64,000 bases of DNA from JAJXWB01 sp965246795 (GCA_965246795.1 CBDFFN010000007.1:124001-188000); one strand, 5' to 3'; shown: positions 43,234 to 52,524, counted from the first letter of the stretch. The notes: generated from the letters alone by a model not told the origin. Made by a program: numbers and translations.

Positions 43234-43581
43234 AATCGCGCGCTCCCCTCAAAGCGGCTGGAACTTGCTGCAAAAAGTTTTCGCTGTCGAGATTTTGCAA
43301 CAGCGTTTTCGCTCGCGCCGGCGATGTCGTGCGATACAATGGTTTGCGTGCAACAAACTCCACGGAATGGGCTGTTGCGTTCTCCACGGAATGGGCTGTT
43401 GCGTTGCCCTTCGGTTCGGGATTCGTAAGGCGGACGCCGTTCGACCCTTAAGCCCATCGAAAGGCTCGCTGTTCTCGCCCCGGCCTGATAGGTCGAACGC
43501 TGCTCCAGCGATCTTTTGCACTCCCGATGACACCTCTGTTAAGGAGATGCCGAAGCCGCAAAGCCCCCGTGAGGCGCTACC
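43234..43581. other. 348-base divergent intergenic region
   Basis: Lies between the acyltransferase (leftward) and the dioxygenase gene (rightward), so it should contain both promoters. It includes a perfect 24-base tandem duplication at 43358-43405. The end TGTTAAGGAGATGCC at about 43538-43552 resembles a ribosome site but no suitable frame starts there. No protein frame looks genuine. Confidence 0.5.
43358..43405 (+). repeat. Perfect tandem duplication of 24 bases
   Basis: Unit CTCCACGGAATGGGCTGTTG plus CGTT occurs twice head-to-tail (43358-43381 and 43382-43405) without mismatch. It is non-coding, in a divergent promoter region. Exact identity suggests a recent duplication or a maintained pair of binding sites. 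Confidence 0.85.
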
Positions 43582-44472
43582 ATGTTGCGTTCAATTCTGT
43601 CGAAGGTCGGTGTGGGAAAAGCCCCGCCCAACTGGCGCGATTTTCAGAAAGAATTGGATCATCACTACACGGCATTTCCGGTGTTGAAGCCGAAGCTGCC
43701 GGAGAACGTCGCGCGTGTGGAAGCGTTGGAACGCGACGGTTACGTCGTCGTCGACGACTTCCTTTCGGCGGACGAACTGTCTCGGCTCACCAGCGCGCTG
43801 GAAGGGCAGATGAATGTCATCCGAACGCAGAAGACGCGGGAAAGCGACTCGGATCATAATTTTTATCACGAGCTCGGGCGATACCGCATTCTTTCTATCG
43901 ACAAGAAAGTGCCAGACGCCGCGTCGATGTTCCGCGAACATCCCGTACTCATGGATATCGTGAATTCCTATCTGTCGAACCGCGTCAGGCATTTCGACAC
44001 CATCCTCGAAATGCGTGAGCCGCCGCACGATTGGGATAAGGCGTTGGCCGACCTTAATCCGCACAGCGACCATATATTTCGTGAAGTGAAGGCGTATCTC
44101 GCTCTCGAAGACATCACCGAGAATAACGGTCCAATCGTTTATTGGACCGGCTCGCACCGTCGCGGTGAATGGCGAAAGCTTCCCGATTTTGTCGTTCGTC
44201 TCGGTGGCGTCTGGGGTGAATCGACAATGCTAAACCACGTCATGATGGACAATCTGATTAACCGCAGTCCCGAGCTCGCCGAGGTGCGTCAGGTCCGTTG
44301 CACGATCAAGAAGGGAAGCATCTTCATCGTCGACACGCGCGGCGTGCATCGCGCATCGTACTTCCCTTCTGGAGAACGCTGGCACCTCTATTCGGCGTAC
44401 AGCATGGTAGGGTATCACCGCGGCGACATGCCCGCCAACCCGAACTATTTGCAACCGCTCGATCTGTCCTGA
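43582..44472 (+). CDS. Phytanoyl-CoA dioxygenase (PhyH)-family hydroxylase
   Basis: A 296-residue Fe(II)/2-oxoglutarate-dependent oxygenase. The metal-binding HxD is in LNPHSDHIFREVKAYLAL; the distal His is in DTRGVHRASYFPSGERWH with the 2-oxoglutarate Arg following. YVVVDDFLSADELSRL near residues 54-69 is the usual PhyH start. Its place among surface-glycan genes suggests hydroxylation of a lipid or sugar, but PhyH substrates are very diverse. ATG 43582 is preceded by GAGGCGCTACC. Single rightward gene. Confidence 0.8.
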   Translation: MLRSILSKVGVGKAPPNWRDFQKELDHHYTAFPVLKPKLPENVARVEALERDGYVVVDDFLSADELSRLTSALEGQMNVIRTQKTRESDSDHNFYHELGRYRILSIDKKVPDAASMFREHPVLMDIVNSYLSNRVRHFDTILEMREPPHDWDKALADLNPHSDHIFREVKAYLALEDITENNGPIVYWTGSHRRGEWRKLPDFVVRLGGVWGESTMLNHVMMDNLINRSPELAEVRQVRCTIKKGSIFIVDTRGVHRASYFPSGERWHLYSAYSMVGYHRGDMPANPNYLQPLDLS

Positions 44473-44499
44473 CGCCAGACGGGGTCAGCGTCGCAGACG

Positions 44500-45330
44500 T
44501 CATCCCCTCGCGTAAATGCGGTTGACGCCTTGTCGTAGGGACCGATACCCGAGTGCTTCGAGATCCTGAAGCATTTGGCGATGAGCCGGCAATTCTTCGC
44601 TCGTCTCCACGAGAATGGTCAGCTTCGGCGCGCTTGCCAGTAATTGCTGCGCCCCGGCCAGAACGCGATCCTCGAAATTGTCGACGTCGATCTTGAGGAA
44701 CGTCGGCGTCGGTAAACCTCTGGCGATCAGATCGTCGATCGCGAAGGCAACGCACCCTTGCCGATGCTGCGGCTGAAACGTTTCGAGCTGCGTCTTGTCG
44801 AGGCCTTCTGCCTCCGGCACGCGTAAGGGGTCACCGAACGCGTTCAACGCCGCGCCGGTCGTGACATAAGATATGTTGAGCTCGTCGACGACCATCTTGT
44901 CCATGATTGCAAGATTGTACGCGGTCACCAAATTCGCGCATTGATTCGAGATGATATTGCGATTCAGGGTCGCGTAATTCTTGCTCTCGGGTTCGAACGC
45001 GAAGACTTTCGAGCCGTATATCTTCGCCGCGACGATCGAATATGTGCCGACATTCGCGCCGACATCGAAGAGTACGTCGGACGCCGACAAACCTGCGAGC
45101 CAATCGAGCGTTTCAGGTTCGGCTTCGACGAAATTCTCGACGCGCCACACCGTGCTCGGCGACACGGTGTTGTAAGCGAGCTTCTGGCCGCGATAGTCTA
45201 CCTGACGAATAGGCGTCAGCCCATCGTGCGTGTCGTCGGCCAGAAGCCGCCGCACCACTTCCGTTCGCCGATCAACCGGCAGCCCGGATGCAAGGATCTC
45301 GGCAAGCGTTGATCTTACGGACTCGAACAT
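44500..45330 (-). CDS. FkbM-family methyltransferase
   Basis: A 276-residue SAM-dependent methyltransferase. The FkbM pattern is visible: LFDVGANVGTYSIVAAKIYGSKVFAFEPESKNYATLNRNI, then FLKIDVDNFEDRVLAGAQQLL. FkbM enzymes O-methylate sugars or other hydroxyls and are common in polysaccharide loci. ATG 45330 has GGGGAAAG 5 bases upstream. It converges with the dioxygenase gene. Substrate unknown. Confidence 0.85.
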   Translation of the reverse strand: MFESVRSTLAEILASGLPVDRRTEVVRRLLADDTHDGLTPIRQVDYRGQKLAYNTVSPSTVWRVENFVEAEPETLDWLAGLSASDVLFDVGANVGTYSIVAAKIYGSKVFAFEPESKNYATLNRNIISNQCANLVTAYNLAIMDKMVVDELNISYVTTGAALNAFGDPLRVPEAEGLDKTQLETFQPQHRQGCVAFAIDDLIARGLPTPTFLKIDVDNFEDRVLAGAQQLLASAPKLTILVETSEELPAHRQMLQDLEALGYRSLRQGVNRIYARG

Positions 45331-45428
45331 AGAACTTTCCCCATTCGATCCAAGCACGCCTAATTGCCAATGAGTTGCAGTGCAATCGGCAATTGCATGC
45401 CGCTGGCTTCGCACTCAATGCGACGGCT

Positions 45429-46397
45429 TCAGTTGAGAAGACCGATTTCCCTGAAGTAACGTGCGGCGCCAGGATGGATGAAACCCGGATTGTCGATCGC
45501 GCCGACCGTATTCGTAGCCGTCGTCTCGAGTGCCTGCGGGAGTCCTTTGCCGAGTTCGCGCTCCGCACCGTGAAGGGCACGCGCAAAGCGATAGGCACGC
45601 GCATCGTCGAGATCGGGACGTGCGACGATTACGCTCCATGATCCGACCGACGCGATAGGCGCATCGAGGCCGCGGTAGCTTCCCGCGGGGATCGTCATCG
45701 GTTTGAGGAAGCGGTGTTTCGCTGCGATCGCTCTCACTTCCGCCTCGCTCGGCGCAAAGAAGCGCGCGCCCGCGTCGGCAACAGTCTTGAAGCCAGGCCA
45801 GCCGACGCCGGCACCCCAAAGGGCTGCGGCGCGTCCCTCGATCACCATCGCGGGTCCGTCGCCAGCACGATCGAGGAAGATCGGCCGGAAGTCGCGCTCC
45901 ATATCGAGACCCATGCCATCGAGCACGTAACGCGCGAGGACGACGAGACCCGATCCGGCCGCGCCGAAGACGACGGGCTGTCCGCGCAGATCGGCTATGC
46001 TGCGCGCGGGATTGTCGGCACGGAGCACGAACATGCCGGGTTGCGAATACATCGCGAAAACAATCTTCACGCGGGAGGGTGGCCGGCCGATGCCCGCGAC
46101 GGCCTCGTGAAAGACTTCGCCCGTCATCAGCCCGAGATCGATGTCGCCGCGCTCGAGAAATCCGATGTTTTCGGCGCTGCCCTTCGTGTTGCGGGCTTCG
46201 ATCACGAATTCCGGGTCGACCGTCTTGAGCGTGGCGATCAGCGCCGCCGCATAAACCGGAAAGCCGCCACCCGGTGTTGCGGTCCCGAGCACAAGGGCGG
46301 CGGGTTGCGCGGAAATTTCGTAAGGCGCCAGAGCAAATCCCGCGTACGCGCCTGACGCGACCGCGCTTCTGAGCAATTGTCGTCTGTCTGCCCGCAT
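45429..46397 (-). CDS. TAXI-family TRAP transporter solute-binding protein
   Basis: A 322-residue periplasmic binding protein. The N-terminus MRADRRQLLRSAVASG... with ALAPYEISAQPA gives an export signal of twin-arginine style. Mature motifs LGTATPGGGFPVYAAALIATL, EARNTKGSAENIGFLERGDIDLGLMTGEV and HPGAARYFREIGLL are TAXI features. ATG 46397 has GAGG at good spacing; an upstream ATG at 46445 is less likely. No TRAP membrane subunits are in the window, so it is an orphan here. It follows the GntR gene by 80 bases in the same direction and may share the operon. Confidence 0.8.
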   Translation of the reverse strand: MRADRRQLLRSAVASGAYAGFALAPYEISAQPAALVLGTATPGGGFPVYAAALIATLKTVDPEFVIEARNTKGSAENIGFLERGDIDLGLMTGEVFHEAVAGIGRPPSRVKIVFAMYSQPGMFVLRADNPARSIADLRGQPVVFGAAGSGLVVLARYVLDGMGLDMERDFRPIFLDRAGDGPAMVIEGRAAALWGAGVGWPGFKTVADAGARFFAPSEAEVRAIAAKHRFLKPMTIPAGSYRGLDAPIASVGSWSVIVARPDLDDARAYRFARALHGAERELGKGLPQALETTATNTVGAIDNPGFIHPGAARYFREIGLLN

Positions 46398-46477
46398 TCG
46401 CCTCAGACCACTCGTGGGAAGCCAAACGTTTTGTTCGACGCGCATGTATCATAGCGCGCCGACGTGGTCGCCAGGCA

Positions 46478-47213
46478 CTACCCGAGATCCGGCGTCGCCT
46501 CACTCACCTTGTCGCGAACGATGGCGATATGCACGCGCATCTGTGTCGCCGCGCCATCGCCGTCACCCGCGAGAATTTTTTGTACGACACGCGCAGTGCT
46601 CGCGCTGCGACTGGTCGATGCGGCGCTCAAGCTCGAACTGCATCTTTCGGAACGGCGCAACGCGCTGGCGCACGCCGCGCGTGATGTCCTCAAGAAAATG
46701 ATTTCCCGAGCCTTCGTAAAGCGCATTGTGGAAGCGCTCGTTGTGGAGACGAAAGCAGTCCGTCGACGCGTCGCGGACGCAAATGCCGCCTGCTTCATGC
46801 AGGTCGACCAACGACTGTTTCCCCGCGGCCGACATGGCCGTCGCACAGAGTTTCGCGCAGAGCGCCTCCAGTTCGGCCATGACAAAGAAAGCTTCGTCGA
46901 GTTCGGCGCCCGTGGGATTTGCGACGATCGCGCCGCGATGCGGTCTTGAAGCCGCAAGGCCGATGACCTCGAGTTGCCGTAAGGCCTCGCGCACGGGCGT
47001 ACGAGACACGCCGAATTCCGTCGCGATGTCCGTCTCGTTCAGCGCTTCGCCCGGGCGCATGAAGCCGTGGACGATGCGGTCGGCGAGCGCCTCGCGAAGA
47101 AGATCGGCGGTGGTGCGCTTGGCGGCGGGTGTGCGCGCGCTTTCCAGGTTGCCTGCAGCACCGTTGTCACGGCGCAAGGCGCTGCTCGCATCGCGTGTGG
47201 AAAAGTCCGTCAC
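46478..47213 (-). pseudogene. GntR/FadR-family regulator, frame-shifted near its end
   Basis: A GntR regulator of the FCD subfamily. The winged helix-turn-helix is EALNETDIATEFGVSRTPVREALRQLE; the FCD ligand domain follows with DEAFFVMAELEALCAKLCA and FRLHNERFHNALYEGSGN. GTG 47213 overlaps the ABC ATPase stop. The original frame ends early at 46563. After His in SQREH, skipping one base (46595, the extra T on the minus strand) restores the expected family end ARVVQKILAGDGDGAATQMRVHIAIV to TAG 46478. This is a one-base insertion, a sequencing error, or less likely a programmed shift. The intact protein would control the adjacent transporter operon. Confidence 0.8.
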
Positions 47214-48751
47214 GCGTGACCCGCCATATACGAACCGATCTGCATCGTGTCGGCAGCCTCGCCGCCGCGCGTCTCGAAGATCAGTCTCCCTTCGAAGATC
47301 ACATGGATGCGATCCGAGAGCGCAACGATCTCGTCGAGGTCTTCGCTCAGCAACAGGATGGCGGCACCACGGTTGCGCGCCTCGATGAGTTGCGCGCGGA
47401 TATCGGCGACAGCGCCAAAATCGAGCCCGAAGCATGGATTAGCGACGACGAGCAGATGCGTGTGGCCGTCGAGTTCGCGCGCCAGGACCGCGCGCTGCAC
47501 ATTGCCGCCAGACAACGTCGCGATCGGCGCGCCCGGCCCCTGCGTCTTGACGGAATAGCCCGCGATCAGCCGCTGTGCCTCAGCATTCTGCCGTGCACGA
47601 TCGACGAGCCAGACGATCTTTTCGTCGTCGTCGCGGTCGAATCGGCGGAACGCGAGGTTTTCGGCCACGCTCATGCGCCCGACGCAGGCGTTGCGCAGCG
47701 GTTCCTCCGGCAGGCAGCGCACCTTTCGTTCCTGCGCGGAGACGCGGCTGGCGTCATAGGGGGCGCCATCGACGGAGATCGTGCCGGCATCCGGCAACGT
47801 CTGGCCGGAAAGCACATCGACGAGCGTCTTCTGGCCGTTGCCGGAAATGCCGGCGATGCCAACGATCTCGCCGGCCTTCACGACAAGGCTTTCGATCGCA
47901 ATGGCACCGCGATCCGCCCCACCGGCGCGGACGCCCGCCATGTCGAGAACGGTACGGGCATCGGCGGCAGTTGTGGTGCGGGAGGGCACAGCAGCGAGCT
48001 TGCGCTCGCCAATCATCATCTTCGCCATATCCGCGGTGGTCAGTTCGCCGACAAGACCGCCGCCGACATGATGACCGCGCCGCAGGACCGTGACGCGATC
48101 ACAGAAGGCCGTCACTTCGGAGAATTTATGCGTGATGAGCAGCACCGTCATGCCGGTGCTTCTTGCACGGTCGCGGAGAAAGCCGAGAACCTCGTGCGCT
48201 TCCTCCGGCGTCAGGACGGACGTCGGTTCGTCGAGCACCAGCACACGCGAGCCGAGATAAAGCTCCTTTAAAATCTCGGTCTTCTGCCGCTCGCCCGCGG
48301 ACAGCCGATCGACCGGTACGTCGAGCGCCACCTTCAGTGGCATGGTGTCGAGGAAATTCGCCAGCGCACGGCGCTCCGCGCCCCAATTCACGATTGCCGG
48401 TACGTCGGCACGCGCCATCACGAGATTTTCGAGCACCGTCATCGCCGGCACAAGCGTGAAATGCTGGTACACCATGCCGATGCCGGCGCGACGCGCATCT
48501 CTCGGATTAGCAATCACCTGCTCGCGCCCATCGAGCAGGACGTCGCCAGCATCGGGCGTGTAGTAGCCAAGAATACATTTCACGAGCGTCGACTTGCCAG
48601 CGCCGTTCTCGCCGAGCAACGCGTGGAACTCGCCTGGCATCAGCCGGATCGACACGTCGGACAATGCGGCGAACGCGCCGAACGTCTTCGTCAGGCCGAC
48701 GGCTTCGAGGAGTGGTTTCGCGGAAATGTTTTCGGCGGCGGCAAGACTCAT
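47210..48751 (-). CDS. ABC transporter ATP-binding protein, BMP/nucleoside-type, two ATPase domains
   Basis: A 513-residue duplicated ATPase as in simple sugar/nucleoside importers (RbsA/YufO type). Domain 1 has Walker A LLGENGAGKSTLVK, signature RLSAGERQKTEIL and Walker B VLVLDEP. Domain 2 has the degenerate GISGNGQKTLVDVL, signature LSGGNVQRAVLARELDG. The ATG overlaps the hydrolase stop by four bases. It partners with the two permeases and BMP binding protein upstream in the same operon. Confidence 0.93.
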   Translation of the reverse strand: MSLAAAENISAKPLLEAVGLTKTFGAFAALSDVSIRLMPGEFHALLGENGAGKSTLVKCILGYYTPDAGDVLLDGREQVIANPRDARRAGIGMVYQHFTLVPAMTVLENLVMARADVPAIVNWGAERRALANFLDTMPLKVALDVPVDRLSAGERQKTEILKELYLGSRVLVLDEPTSVLTPEEAHEVLGFLRDRARSTGMTVLLITHKFSEVTAFCDRVTVLRRGHHVGGGLVGELTTADMAKMMIGERKLAAVPSRTTTAADARTVLDMAGVRAGGADRGAIAIESLVVKAGEIVGIAGISGNGQKTLVDVLSGQTLPDAGTISVDGAPYDASRVSAQERKVRCLPEEPLRNACVGRMSVAENLAFRRFDRDDDEKIVWLVDRARQNAEAQRLIAGYSVKTQGPGAPIATLSGGNVQRAVLARELDGHTHLLVVANPCFGLDFGAVADIRAQLIEARNRGAAILLLSEDLDEIVALSDRIHVIFEGRLIFETRGGEAADTMQIGSYMAGHA

Positions 48752-49446
48752 TGGATCGCCGCGATCAGGTCGGTGCTCGTCGCCACCGCGCCGAACACGC
48801 CGCCCTGCATCGTCACCATCTTGATCGCTGCGTCATGGTTGCCGCGATCGGTGGCGCCGCAGCAATCCTCGAGGATCACGCATTCGAAGCCGCGGTCGTT
48901 GGCCTCGCGCATCGTCGTGTGCACGCAGACATCCGTCGTGATGCCGGAGAGTGCGATGTTCGTGATGCCCTTCGTACGCAGGATCAGTTCGAGGTCCGTC
49001 GCGCAGAACGATCCCTTGCCGGGCTTGTCGATGACGATCTCGCCGGGCAGGGGGCTAAGTTCGGGGATGATGTCCCAGCCCGCCTCGCCACGGATAAGGA
49101 TGCGCCCGCACGGACCGTCGTCGCCGATGCCCGCGCCGATCTGCCGCGAGCGCCAGCGTTTGTTGGCGGGCAGATCCGCGAGGTCTGGCCGGTGGCCCTC
49201 GCGCGTGTGGATAATGTGATAGCCGCCGGCGCGCATTGCGGCCATCACGGCGCGGATCGGCGCGATCGGCGCGCGGGTCAGCGAGAGGTCGTAGCCCATC
49301 TTGTCGACATAGCCACCGACGCCGCAGAAATCGGTCTGCATGTCGATGACGATCAGCGCGGTATTTTCCGGCGCGAGGCTGCCGTCGAAGGGCCAGGCGT
49401 AGGGCCGCGACTGAACGGTGCGGCCGACGCGTTCCATTTTCGTCAT
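48748..49446 (-). CDS. Isochorismatase-fold cysteine hydrolase, biuret-amidohydrolase-like
   Basis: A 232-residue cysteine hydrolase. The catalytic triad appears as Asp in LIVIDMQTDF, Lys in IIDKPGKGSF-like VIDKPGKGSF, and Cys in GITTDVCVHTTMREANDRG. Segments such as GYHIIHTREGHRPDLADLPA and NKRWRSRQIGAGIG closely follow the rhizobial biuret hydrolase as I remember it, so biuret (or a related N-carbamoyl or ureide compound) is a good candidate substrate. RutB-like ureidoacrylate hydrolase is the alternative. ATG 49446 has GGAG upstream. Between the amidase and ATPase genes. Confidence 0.8.
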   Translation of the reverse strand: MTKMERVGRTVQSRPYAWPFDGSLAPENTALIVIDMQTDFCGVGGYVDKMGYDLSLTRAPIAPIRAVMAAMRAGGYHIIHTREGHRPDLADLPANKRWRSRQIGAGIGDDGPCGRILIRGEAGWDIIPELSPLPGEIVIDKPGKGSFCATDLELILRTKGITNIALSGITTDVCVHTTMREANDRGFECVILEDCCGATDRGNHDAAIKMVTMQGGVFGAVATSTDLIAAIQ

Positions 49447-49450
49447 CGCG

Positions 49451-50467
49451 CTACTCCGCTGCCTCGGGCAGTTTCTCGCCATAGTGGCGCGATGGCGCGG
49501 GGAAGCCGCAGGATGTGCCGTCGACAACCTTCACTTTGTCTTCCCACGGCACGCGGTAGCGCCCCGCGACCATGTCCTGCATGAACGTATAAGGGCAGTC
49601 CTGCGCGCCGCCCGCGACCGCGACGTAGCCGCGATGACCGAACTGATAAATGTTGTTCTCGACGCCCCATCCGAGACGCGCTTCGCGCACTAGGTCGGGC
49701 CGCACTTCGGCAGATATGATCTCGTCGACACGTCCGCTCGTTCCATGCGCGATGACGGTGCCGTCGAAGTTGACGATCATGCCTTCGCCCATCGAGTCGA
49801 AACTGCCGTCCGAGCCGCACATGCAGACATTCGCGGTGATCATGAGATTGCAGAACGCGTTCGCCTGATTGGTGAAGCGCCAGGATTGCCGGATCGGCGC
49901 GGTATAGCCCGCCGTGCGCAGCATGATCTCGGCGCCCTTGTAGGCACATTCGCGCGCCATCTCCGGAAACATGCCGTCGTGACAGATGATCAGCGCGAGC
50001 TTCGCGCCCTTCGGACCGTCGATGACGGGAATGCCGAAATCGCCGGGCTCCCACGGCTCGACGGGAACCCAGGGATGCATCTTGCGATAGTTGAGGACGA
50101 TCGCACCCTTGTCGTCGATGACGAGCCCGGTGTTGTAGGGCATGCCGCCGGGGTTGAGCTCCATGATGGAGAAGCAGCCCCAAATTTTGTTGTCGGCGCA
50201 GGCCAACTTAAAGGCGGCAACCTCCGGCCCGTCGATCCGGCACATGATCTGCGGGTTCGTGTCCATCGAAAGACCGTGCAGCGAATATTCGGGGAACACG
50301 ACCAGATCCATCGTGTCGAGATTGCGCCGCGCCTTGCCGACCATCTCGACGATGCGTTTCGTCTGCCGCGCGAGATCGTCCTTCGTGACGACAACAGGCA
50401 ATTGCAGTTGCACGCAGCCGATGACGACGCCGTTCTCGGATTTGTTGAGCCCGCCGAGACCGTTCAT
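49451..50467 (-). CDS. Formamidase/aliphatic amidase-like nitrilase-superfamily enzyme
   Basis: A 338-residue nitrilase-superfamily amidase. The Glu-Lys-Cys triad is visible in VVFPEYSLHG, LNYRKMHPWVP and LIICHDGMFPEMARE. The overall pattern (GCFSIMELNP, EPWEPGDFGIPV, LGWGVENNIYQFGHRGYVAV) follows AmiF formamidase and AmiE, releasing ammonia from a small amide. ATG 50467 is the first codon of the conserved region; the frame continuing upstream runs through the permease gene. 11 bases after the permease stop and 4 before the hydrolase start. Confidence 0.85.
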   Translation of the reverse strand: MNGLGGLNKSENGVVIGCVQLQLPVVVTKDDLARQTKRIVEMVGKARRNLDTMDLVVFPEYSLHGLSMDTNPQIMCRIDGPEVAAFKLACADNKIWGCFSIMELNPGGMPYNTGLVIDDKGAIVLNYRKMHPWVPVEPWEPGDFGIPVIDGPKGAKLALIICHDGMFPEMARECAYKGAEIMLRTAGYTAPIRQSWRFTNQANAFCNLMITANVCMCGSDGSFDSMGEGMIVNFDGTVIAHGTSGRVDEIISAEVRPDLVREARLGWGVENNIYQFGHRGYVAVAGGAQDCPYTFMQDMVAGRYRVPWEDKVKVVDGTSCGFPAPSRHYGEKLPEAAE

Positions 50468-50478
50468 GGTCGCACTCC

Positions 50479-51399
50479 CTATTTGGTTATGGACAATTCG
50501 CGCGGCGCGCCTTCGAGCGCACCTTTCGGCGAGGACGTGAGGATCAGGATCGCGAGGGTCAGCGCATAAGGCGCGGCATAAAAGAGGTAATAGCCGCTCG
50601 TGATGCCTGCGGACTGCAGAGCCGGCCCTAGCGCGCCCGCACCGCCAAAAATTAGCGCTGCGCCAAGGCACGCCAGTGGCTTCCATCGTGCGAAAATGAC
50701 GAGCGCGACGGCGATCAGTCCCTGGCCGGAGGAGATGCCCTCGTTCCAGCTGCCGGGATAGAACAGCGAGAGATAGGCGCCGGCGATGCCGGCCATGAAG
50801 CCACCGAAGCACGTCGCCGATATTCGCACGCGAAGGATGTCGTAGCCCATCGCGCGCGCCGCGTCGGCGCTGTCGCCAACCATGCGCAACACAAGGCCGA
50901 TTCGCGTATATTTGAACACGAAGGCAAGCGCGACCGCGATCAAAATGCCGATGAGGAAGAGCGGGCTCACGCGCAGGGCTGCGCGAAGCTGCGGAATGTC
51001 GCTCCAAGCGCCAAAATCGATCGCCGGCAGCATCGGTGCCGCCGGCTGAATGAAGGGCTTGCCGAAGAAAAAGGCGAGGCCGGTGCCGAGCAGCATCAGC
51101 GCGATGCCGACCGCGATGTCGTTGACCTTTGCCAGTGAACACAGGAGTCCGTGCAACAGGCCGAACAGCACGCCGGCGACGCCGGCAATCAGCACGCCGA
51201 GCCACGGCGAGCCCGTGAGCAGCGATCCGCCGTAGCCGGCCATCGCGCCGAAGACGAGCGTGCCTTCGAGCCCGAGATTGATGCGGCCGCTCTTCTCCGT
51301 CACGCACTCGCCAAGGCTGACGAAGAGGAACGGCGTCGAGACGCGGATGGCACCGCCGAGCATGGCGAGCGGTACGCTCCAGAGTCCGAGATCACTCAT
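50479..51399 (-). CDS. ABC transporter permease, BMP/nucleoside type (second subunit)
   Basis: A 306-residue BPD_transp_2 family permease with about eight membrane helices. The N-terminal TPFLFVSLGECVTEKSGRINLGLEGTLVFGAMAGYGG is characteristic of the NupQ/YufQ-type subunit, and SGQGLIAVALVIFARWKPL is the coupling region. The ATG overlaps the stop of the first permease gene (ATGA). Confidence 0.92.
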   Translation of the reverse strand: MSDLGLWSVPLAMLGGAIRVSTPFLFVSLGECVTEKSGRINLGLEGTLVFGAMAGYGGSLLTGSPWLGVLIAGVAGVLFGLLHGLLCSLAKVNDIAVGIALMLLGTGLAFFFGKPFIQPAAPMLPAIDFGAWSDIPQLRAALRVSPLFLIGILIAVALAFVFKYTRIGLVLRMVGDSADAARAMGYDILRVRISATCFGGFMAGIAGAYLSLFYPGSWNEGISSGQGLIAVALVIFARWKPLACLGAALIFGGAGALGPALQSAGITSGYYLFYAAPYALTLAILILTSSPKGALEGAPRELSITK

Positions 51400-52508
51400 G
51401 GGTTCGCCTTCTCGAGCCAGCGGCGCGGCAGCAAGCGGCCGTTGAGCGTCTCCGCCACGAGGATGGCGACGAACAGGATGCCTTGCAGCACCTGCACCGT
51501 CGCGTCCGGCAATTGCATCCGCCGCTGAACAAGACCGCCGGAGGCCTGAATGCCGCCGATGAGCAACGCCATCGGGATGATCGCTAACGGATTTTGTCGC
51601 GCGAGAAACGCGATGAGGATGCCGGCATAGCCGTAACCCGCGACGATCGAGGCATTGGCGCTGCCCTGCACGGCGGCGACATCGATCGCGCCGGCAAGTC
51701 CGGCGGCCGCGCCACCCGCCGCCGCAAAGGCGAGGATCAGACGACCCACCGGCAGACCCTGCACGGCCGCGGCCCGCGCGTTGCCGCCCGCGATGCGCGC
51801 CGCGAAACCAAAGGTTGTGCGCCCGACAACAAAAGCTGCGAGCAGACAGGCAGCGCAGCCGATGAGAAAGCCCCAATGCACATTGAGGCCGAACATCGAA
51901 CCGATCTTCAGGCTGGCATCGATCGGCGGCGTCGAAGGCTTGTTGAGGCTGGCGGGATCGCGCAGCGGCCCTTCGACAAGATGACTGAACAGCGCGATGC
52001 CGAGATAAGCGAGAAGCAGCGACGAGATCGTCTCGTTGACGCCGCGCCAGTGACGCAGTGCGCCGGCGATGCCGATCCAAAGCGCGCCGACGAGTGCGCC
52101 GGCGATCGCCATAAGCACAGAACCCACGATGCCCATGCCGGCCAGATGCGCACCGGCCCATGCTGCACCGAGACCTCCAAGGACAAAGGCACCCTCGCCG
52201 CCGATCATCACGAGGCCGAGTTGGGCGGGCAGTGCAACGCAGAGCGCAGTCAGCAACAGCGGCGCGGCGCGCTGCATCGTGTTCTGCAGCGAGAAGGCCG
52301 TGCCGAAGCCGCCACGCCACACGTAGCTATAGAGATCGGCGGGCGACTTGCCGATCGCGGCGATGAATGCGCCAAAGATCGCGAGGCCGGCCAGTATCGC
52401 GAGCACCGGCAACAGCACGCCCTCTATGCTGCGCAGCGTCGCTTCCGTCAGCGTCCGCCGACGCATGCGGGATGCTGCCGGCGCAGACGGAATCGTTTCG
52501 ACCGACAC
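51396..52508 (-). CDS. ABC transporter permease, BMP/nucleoside type (first subunit)
   Basis: A 370-residue NupP/YufP-type permease. Membrane helices start at about residue 30. MQRAAPLLLTALCVALPAQLGLVMIGGEGAFVLGG, RGVNETISSLLLAYLGIALFSHLVEGPLRDP and GYGYAGILIAFLARQNPLAII are family hallmarks. I set GTG 52508, 16 bases after the binding-protein stop; ATG 52466 is the alternative. Neither has a clear ribosome site, suggesting coupling. Confidence 0.88.
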   Translation of the reverse strand: MSVETIPSAPAASRMRRRTLTEATLRSIEGVLLPVLAILAGLAIFGAFIAAIGKSPADLYSYVWRGGFGTAFSLQNTMQRAAPLLLTALCVALPAQLGLVMIGGEGAFVLGGLGAAWAGAHLAGMGIVGSVLMAIAGALVGALWIGIAGALRHWRGVNETISSLLLAYLGIALFSHLVEGPLRDPASLNKPSTPPIDASLKIGSMFGLNVHWGFLIGCAACLLAAFVVGRTTFGFAARIAGGNARAAAVQGLPVGRLILAFAAAGGAAAGLAGAIDVAAVQGSANASIVAGYGYAGILIAFLARQNPLAIIPMALLIGGIQASGGLVQRRMQLPDATVQVLQGILFVAILVAETLNGRLLPRRWLEKANP

Positions 52509-52524
52509 GGTGGAAGAGGCTCGC

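Noticed and set aside
19422..45330. Genomic island with mobile-element borders
   Set aside because: Gene content suggests possible transfer, but no integrase, transposase, tRNA border or direct repeats flank it, and I could not measure composition.
50468..51307. N-terminal extension of the amidase
   Set aside because: It would overlap the permease gene entirely, is Arg-rich, and the conserved amidase start is at 50467.
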